A DNA stretch of 17,602 nucleotides from an uncultured Eubacteriales bacterium (GTDB lineage: Bacteria > Bacillota > Clostridia > Oscillospirales > Oscillospiraceae), in NCBI GenBank assembly GCA_900554275.1, contig USGS01000032.1, positions 1 through 17,602 of the forward strand, in the 5' to 3' direction. Positions 13,843-17,602 of the stretch are shown in pieces (position 1 is the stretch's first letter; every line of letters starts with the position of its first letter). The translations under genes were made by a program, and so were the position numbers. Below the pieces are notes generated by a model that was not told where the DNA came from, did not search any database, and was given only the letters and a program-made list of their open reading frames with translations.

Positions 13843-14928
13843 ATGAAGAACAATAAGAAAAGAAATCTGTTGCTGTCTCTGATCCTCGCTGCCGTCTGCC
13901 TGGCCTTCCTGCTGTATGTGGACAAGTTCCAGCACTATTCCATGCTGGCCTCCGTCCTGAAAAAGGGCGCGATCTACTCCCTGGTGGCGGTGTCCCTGAA
14001 CCTGCTGAACGGCTTCACCGGCCTGTTCTCCCTGGGTCAGGCGGGCTTCATGATGCTGGGTGCGTACACCTACGCCATCCTGACCATCCCTGTGGCCTCC
14101 CGTGCCTCGGTGTACCAGTACTTTGACGGCGGCGTGGTCCAGTTCTGCCTGCCCATGGTGGTGGGCCTGATCCTGGCCGGTATCGTGCCCATGATCTTTG
14201 CCTGGCTCATCGGCCTGCCTGTGCTGAAGCTGAAGAGCGACTATCTGGCCATCGCCACGCTGGGCTTTGCCGAGATCATGCGCGCCATCATCCAGTGGAA
14301 GGTGGCCGGTCCGCTGACCAACGGCTCGAACCTGCTGAAGAAGTTCGCCAACTTCGACAGTGTGGTGTTCCCGTTCATCGTCTCCGGCATCTGCATCGCC
14401 ATCATCGTGCTCATCATCAACTCCACCTATGGCCGCGCCTTCAAGGCCATCCGCGACGACGAGATCGCCGCCGAGGCCATGGGCATCAACCTGGCCAAGC
14501 ACAAGATGCAGGCGTTCCTCATCAGCTCCTTCTTCGCCGGTGTGGGCGGCGCGCTGCTGGCCATGTTCCAGTTCAGCGTCCAGGCCAACACCTTTACCTC
14601 CACCATGACCTATGAGATACTGCTCATCGTGGTCATCGGCGGTATCGGCTCTGTTACCGGCTCGATCATCGGCTCGTTCCTGTATATCGCCTGCTCCGAG
14701 TGGTGGCTGCGCTTCCTGGACGACCCCATGCCCTACCTGGGCGTGAACATCCCGTTCATGCGCGGCGGCTTCCGTATGCTGGTGTTCTCCGTGGTCATCA
14801 TGATCGTGGTGCTGTTCTTCCGCAAGGGCATCATGGGCGACCGGGAGTTCTCCTGGGACGGCATCATCAACTTCTTCGGAAAGCTGTTCCGAAAGAAGGA
14901 TAAGGCGAAGGAGGTGGCTTCCAAATGA
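13843..14928 (+). CDS. livM: Branched-chain amino acid-type ABC permease LivM
   Basis: Second permease subunit, 361 residues, within the usual range for LivM. The N-terminus 'MKNNKKRNLLLSLILAAVCLAFLLYV' is a basic start followed by the first membrane segment. Family marks are 'SLNLLNGFTGLFSLGQAGFMMLGAYTYAI', 'LKLKSDYLAIATLGFAEIMR', the cytoplasmic coupling loop 'GRAFKAIRDDEIAAEAMGINLAKHK' and 'VVIGGIGSVTGSIIGSF'. The C-terminal tail after the last hydrophobic segment is short and basic ('LFRKKDKAKEVASK'). The start is 3 bases after the livH stop, and the stop overlaps the livG start (ATGA, 14925-14928), so translation of permease and ATPase is coupled. Confidence 0.94.
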   Translation: MKNNKKRNLLLSLILAAVCLAFLLYVDKFQHYSMLASVLKKGAIYSLVAVSLNLLNGFTGLFSLGQAGFMMLGAYTYAILTIPVASRASVYQYFDGGVVQFCLPMVVGLILAGIVPMIFAWLIGLPVLKLKSDYLAIATLGFAEIMRAIIQWKVAGPLTNGSNLLKKFANFDSVVFPFIVSGICIAIIVLIINSTYGRAFKAIRDDEIAAEAMGINLAKHKMQAFLISSFFAGVGGALLAMFQFSVQANTFTSTMTYEILLIVVIGGIGSVTGSIIGSFLYIACSEWWLRFLDDPMPYLGVNIPFMRGGFRMLVFSVVIMIVVLFFRKGIMGDREFSWDGIINFFGKLFRKKDKAKEVASK

Positions 14929-15866
14929 GCAAGAACGTTCTGTCCGTTGAGAATGTCACCATGCAGTTCGGCGGCGTGGTCGCCGTGGACGACCTGAGCC
15001 TGGAGGTCAACGAGGGCGAGATCGTGGCCCTCATCGGCCCTAACGGCGCGGGAAAGACCACCGCGTTCAACGTCATCACTGGCGTGTACGCCCCCACCAA
15101 TGGCCGCGTGAGCTTCAACGGCGAGTGCATCGTGCGTAATCATCCCACCGGCAAGATGAAAAAGACCTATAAGGGCGAAGACCCCGCCATGTATACCGCC
15201 CAGTTTGCCCCGGAGGAGACTTTGGACGACGAGGCGCTGAAAACGTGGAAAGAAGCGCAGAAGGAGCGGGACGAGTACGCCTTTACCGACCGCATCCTTG
15301 CGCCCACCCCGGATAAGATCACGGCCCGGGGCATGGCCCGCACGTTCCAGAACATCCGCCTGTGGAAGACACAGACCGTGTTCGACAACGTGCTCATCGC
15401 CAAGCACCTGCGCCGCACCAGCAATCTGTTCACCGCCGCGTTCCACCTGAACGCCAAGGAGGAGGCCAAGCAGCGCGAGGAGGTGCTGGAGCTTCTGAAG
15501 ATCGTGGGTCTGGAGGACGTGAAGGACGAGCTGGCCACCAGCCTGCCCTACGGTAAGCAGCGCCGGCTGGAGATCGCCCGGGCGCTGGCCACCGAGTCCA
15601 CGCTGCTGCTGCTGGACGAGCCGGCAGCCGGTATGAACCCGCAGGAGACGCTGGAGCTGGCGGAGTTCATCAAGGAGATCCGCACCAAGTTCCACAAGAC
15701 GATCCTGCTCATTGAGCACCACATGGATCTGGTCATGGGCATTGCCGACCGCATCTACGTGCTGGACTTCGGCAAGCTCATCGCCAGGGGCACGCCGGAG
15801 GAGATCCAAAACAACGAGCGCGTCATCGACGCATATTTGGGGGTGGCAGACGATGCTGAAGATTGA
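14925..15866 (+). CDS. livG: Branched-chain amino acid-type ABC ATPase LivG
   Basis: ATP-binding subunit of 313 residues, about 55 longer than typical LivG (about 255). It has Walker A 'GPNGAGKT' (38-45), the Q-loop 'ARTFQNIRLW' with Q142, the signature 'LPYGKQRRLEIARAL' (207-221; the family usually reads LSYG), Walker B 'LLLLDEPA' (227-234) and the H-loop H265 in 'IEHHMDL'. The extra length is a charged insertion at about 70-127, between Walker A and the Q-loop, with lysine-rich then acidic parts. The C-terminus ends 'AYLGVADDAED'. The start overlaps livM, and the end overlaps livF by 14 bases. All catalytic residues are present, so it should be active; the insertion might contact LivF or the membrane subunits. 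Confidence 0.94.
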   Translation: MSKNVLSVENVTMQFGGVVAVDDLSLEVNEGEIVALIGPNGAGKTTAFNVITGVYAPTNGRVSFNGECIVRNHPTGKMKKTYKGEDPAMYTAQFAPEETLDDEALKTWKEAQKERDEYAFTDRILAPTPDKITARGMARTFQNIRLWKTQTVFDNVLIAKHLRRTSNLFTAAFHLNAKEEAKQREEVLELLKIVGLEDVKDELATSLPYGKQRRLEIARALATESTLLLLDEPAAGMNPQETLELAEFIKEIRTKFHKTILLIEHHMDLVMGIADRIYVLDFGKLIARGTPEEIQNNERVIDAYLGVADDAED

Positions 15867-16566
15867 GAACCTGCACGTTTCCTACGGCGGCATCAAGGCG
15901 CTGCGCGGCATCAGCCTGGAGGTGCCTGACGGCAAGATCGTCACGCTGATCGGCGCTAACGGCGCGGGCAAGTCCACCACTCTGCGCACCATCTCCGGGC
16001 TGGTGAAGGCCGACAGCGGCTCTGTCAGCTACGACGGGCAGGAGCTGCTGGGCAAGCCCATCAACAAGATTCTGGAGGCGGGCATTGCCCAGTCCCCGGA
16101 GGGCCGCCGCGTGTTCGCCAACCTGACGGTGCTGGAAAACCTGAAGGCCGGCGCGTACCTGCGCAAGGACAGGGATGGTATCGAGAGGGACATCAAGTGG
16201 GTCTATGAGCTGTTCCCCCGGCTGGAGGAACGCCACTGGCAGCTGGCCGGTACACTGTCCGGCGGCGAGCAGCAGATGCTGGCCGTGGGCCGCGCCCTGA
16301 TGAGCCGCCCCAAGCTGCTGATGCTGGATGAGCCGTCACTGGGTCTTGCGCCGCTGGTGGTGCAGGGAATCTTCGACATCATCCGCACGGTGAACGAGCA
16401 GGGCGTGACGGTGCTGCTGATCGAGCAGAACGCCAACATGGCCCTGAAGATCGCCGACTACGCCTATGTGCTGGAGACAGGCAACATCACCAAGTCCGGC
16501 ACAGGCGCGGAGCTGCTGGCCGACGAGTCCATCAAGGAAGCGTACCTGGGAAAAAAGAAAAGCTGA
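15853..16566 (+). CDS. livF: Branched-chain amino acid-type ABC ATPase LivF
   Basis: Second ATP-binding subunit, 237 residues, the usual LivF length. The open frame runs back to 15712, but the real start is the ATG at 15853 ('MLKIENLHVSYGGIKALRGI'), preceded by a G-rich ribosome binding site (15839-15846) and overlapping the livG end by 14 bases. It has Walker A 'GANGAGKS' (34-41), the Q-loop region 'GIAQSPEGRRVFANLTVLENL' whose start at 77 is typical, the signature 'LSGGEQQ' (135-141), Walker B 'LLMLDEPSLGLAP', and 'LIEQNANMAL', where glutamine takes the usual H-loop place as is normal in LivF. It ends the operon, with a terminator 3 bases past the stop. Confidence 0.95.
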   Translation: MLKIENLHVSYGGIKALRGISLEVPDGKIVTLIGANGAGKSTTLRTISGLVKADSGSVSYDGQELLGKPINKILEAGIAQSPEGRRVFANLTVLENLKAGAYLRKDRDGIERDIKWVYELFPRLEERHWQLAGTLSGGEQQMLAVGRALMSRPKLLMLDEPSLGLAPLVVQGIFDIIRTVNEQGVTVLLIEQNANMALKIADYAYVLETGNITKSGTGAELLADESIKEAYLGKKKS

Positions 16567-16569
16567 ATA

Positions 16570-16599
16570 AAAAGGAGACGGCCTGCGCCGTCTCCTTTT
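16570..16599. terminator. Bidirectional terminator between livF and mrp
   Basis: GGAGACGGC (16574-16582) pairs with GCCGTCTCC (16587-16595) around a CTGC loop, extended by AAAA on the left and TTTT on the right. A T-run follows the stem on both strands, so it serves both convergent genes: livF ends 3 bases upstream and mrp ends 21 bases away on the other side. Confidence 0.93.
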
Positions 16600-16620
16600 C
16601 TCATACTCACTTACTCACGC

Positions 16621-17451
16621 TTACTCCGTCCGTAGGATGGTCTCCACCACGCCGTCCAGCCAGTGGCCCTCGAGCTGCTCGATGCAGCCGTCGTCCACCA
16701 GCTTGGCCAGCGCCGGGTCGATGGGCATCTTGGCCAGCAGCGGCAGGTGATACTCCTTGGCCGCCTCCTCGGTCTTGCCCTCACCGAAGATATACAGCTT
16801 CTTGCCGCAGTCGGGACACTGGACGTAGCTCATGTTCTCCACCAGGCCCACAATGGGGATGTTCATCATCTGGGCCATCTTTACGGCCTTCTGCACCACC
16901 ATGGACACCAGCTCCTGGGGACTGGCCACGATGATGACGCCGTCCACCGGCAGGGACTGGAACACGTTCAGCGCCACATCCCCTGTTCCGGGAGGCATAT
17001 CCACGAACATATAGTCCACGTCGTCCCACAGCACATCGCTCCAGAACTGCTGCACCACGCCGCCGATCACCGGACCGCGCCAGATCACCGGGTCTGTCTC
17101 GTGCTCCAGCAGCAGGTTCACGGACATGAGCTGGATGCCGGTGGCGGTGGTCACGGGAATGATGGCGTCGGACGTGCCGGCGGCCCGGCCATGGATGCCG
17201 AAGGCCTTGGGAATGGACGGGCCGGTGATGTCCGCGTCCAAAATGGCGGTGCGGTAGCCCTCCCGGCGCAGCGCCACCGCCAGCTGACAGGTGACCATGG
17301 ACTTGCCGACGCCGCCCTTGCCGGACACCACGCCGTAGACCTTGCGGACGCGGCAGCCCTCGTGGAGGGGCTTCTTCTCAAAGGGGTTTACTTCCTTGCG
17401 CTCCGCGCAGCTTTCGCCGCAGGAGCTGCAATCGTGGGTGCATTCGCTCAT
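16621..17451 (-). CDS. mrp: Mrp/ApbC-family P-loop ATPase, Fe-S cluster carrier
   Basis: Mrp/NBP35-type protein of 276 residues. Relatives bind and transfer 4Fe-4S clusters to target enzymes using ATP. The N-terminus has a tight cysteine set, C4, C8, C11 and C15, a possible extra cluster site resembling the N-terminal cysteines of Nbp35 but with shorter spacing. The deviant Walker A 'GKGGVGKS' is at 44-51, 'LDADITGPS' at 71-79 and 'DMPPGTGD' at 151-158. The C-terminal CxxC (C212, C215 in 'QCPDCGKKLYIFG') matches the family's bridging cluster site. The usual N-terminal DUF59 domain of longer Mrp proteins is missing, as in many Clostridia. The ribosome binding site AAGGAG is at 17460-17465. It stands alone, convergent with livF. 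Confidence 0.95.
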   Translation of the reverse strand: MSECTHDCSSCGESCAERKEVNPFEKKPLHEGCRVRKVYGVVSGKGGVGKSMVTCQLAVALRREGYRTAILDADITGPSIPKAFGIHGRAAGTSDAIIPVTTATGIQLMSVNLLLEHETDPVIWRGPVIGGVVQQFWSDVLWDDVDYMFVDMPPGTGDVALNVFQSLPVDGVIIVASPQELVSMVVQKAVKMAQMMNIPIVGLVENMSYVQCPDCGKKLYIFGEGKTEEAAKEYHLPLLAKMPIDPALAKLVDDGCIEQLEGHWLDGVVETILRTE

Positions 17452-17602
17452 AATGGGTTCTCCTTATATTTGAATTGTAGTGATGACAGAGTTGTTCCGC
17501 GCCCCGGCGCGGGTCACGTTCTTCTTTTGTCTCCGACGGCCTCTTTTCTTTCAGCAGCGAAAGAAAAGAGGAAAAGAAACGCCGCCAAAAACTACGTTTT
17601 TG
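17452..17602. other. Upstream region of mrp and right edge of the window
   Basis: 151 bases without a gene. Reading the - strand, a possible -10 TACAAT lies near 17475-17481, but no matching -35 was found. The region ends in a purine/pyrimidine inverted repeat (17540-17571). Confidence 0.45.
17540..17571. repeat. 13-bp purine/pyrimidine inverted repeat
   Basis: CCTCTTTTCTTTC (17540-17552) is perfectly matched by GAAAGAAAAGAGG (17559-17571) around AGCAGC. One arm is all pyrimidine, the other all purine. No T-run follows on the + strand. It may be part of a longer element continuing past the window edge, or a terminator-like structure of an adjacent gene. Confidence 0.7.

Noticed and set aside
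12853..14502. 549-codon - strand open frame opposite livH/livM
   Set aside because: Same shadow composition (His/Asp/Gly-rich); the + strand permeases are unmistakable.
15712..15852. N-terminal extension of livF from 15712
   Set aside because: It lies wholly inside livG in another frame; the ATG at 15853 gives the standard LivF N-terminus.

Overview
The window is 17.6 kb of GC-rich DNA that reads as the chromosome of an anaerobic, low-branching Bacillota (Clostridia), most like the Oscillospiraceae/Ruminococcaceae gut group. This placement is an inference from strong AGGAGG-type ribosome binding sites, compact intrinsic terminators and the gene set (DegV, CstA without a long C-terminal tail, Mrp with cysteine clusters, lipoprotein Liv-type ABC transporter). 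No phage, plasmid, CRISPR, rRNA or tRNA gene was seen.

Region by region. (1) 1-215: non-coding, with a strong hairpin and a promoter. (2) 216-4638, + strand: one probable operon of a DUF4340 lipoprotein, an OmpR-type response regulator, its histidine kinase and an N-acyl-D-amino-acid deacylase-type amidohydrolase; the last three genes overlap. It ends at a bidirectional terminator (4647-4676) shared with the convergent prmA. (3) 4675-7987, - strand: mnmE, then degV-prmA; degV has its own very good promoter. (4) 7988-8526: a 539-base AT-richer divergent intergenic region with a promoter on each strand and, on the - strand, a probable small structured RNA. (5) 8527-10793, + strand: an unrecognised 179-residue protein translationally coupled to cstA. 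(6) 10794-11578: 785 bases without a supported gene, holding a terminator, a MITE-like element with imperfect terminal inverted repeats, two more large palindromes and the promoter of the next operon. (7) 11579-16566, + strand: a complete branched-chain amino acid-type ABC transporter operon, livJ-livH-livM-livG-livF, with a 15-bp hairpin between the binding protein and the first permease. (8) 16621-17451, - strand: a Mrp/ApbC P-loop protein, convergent with livF across a second bidirectional terminator.

How the genes fit together. Two uptake units (CstA, for peptides or pyruvate in characterised relatives; Liv ABC, for branched-chain or other amino acids) stand next to each other and use C-ending codons typical of highly expressed genes, which suits an amino acid/peptide-using anaerobe. 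The two-component operon seems to tie sensing to deacylation of N-acyl-D-amino acids, perhaps from cell-wall turnover; that link is inference. The remaining genes are housekeeping: tRNA wobble uridine modification (mnmE), ribosomal protein L11 methylation (prmA), fatty-acid binding (degV) and Fe-S cluster carriage (mrp).

No clearly new multi-gene system was found. The points most worth a second look are the candidate RNA at about 8078-8261, the unknown protein coupled to cstA, the operon joining a deacylase to a two-component system, and the cluster of palindromes between cstA and livJ.
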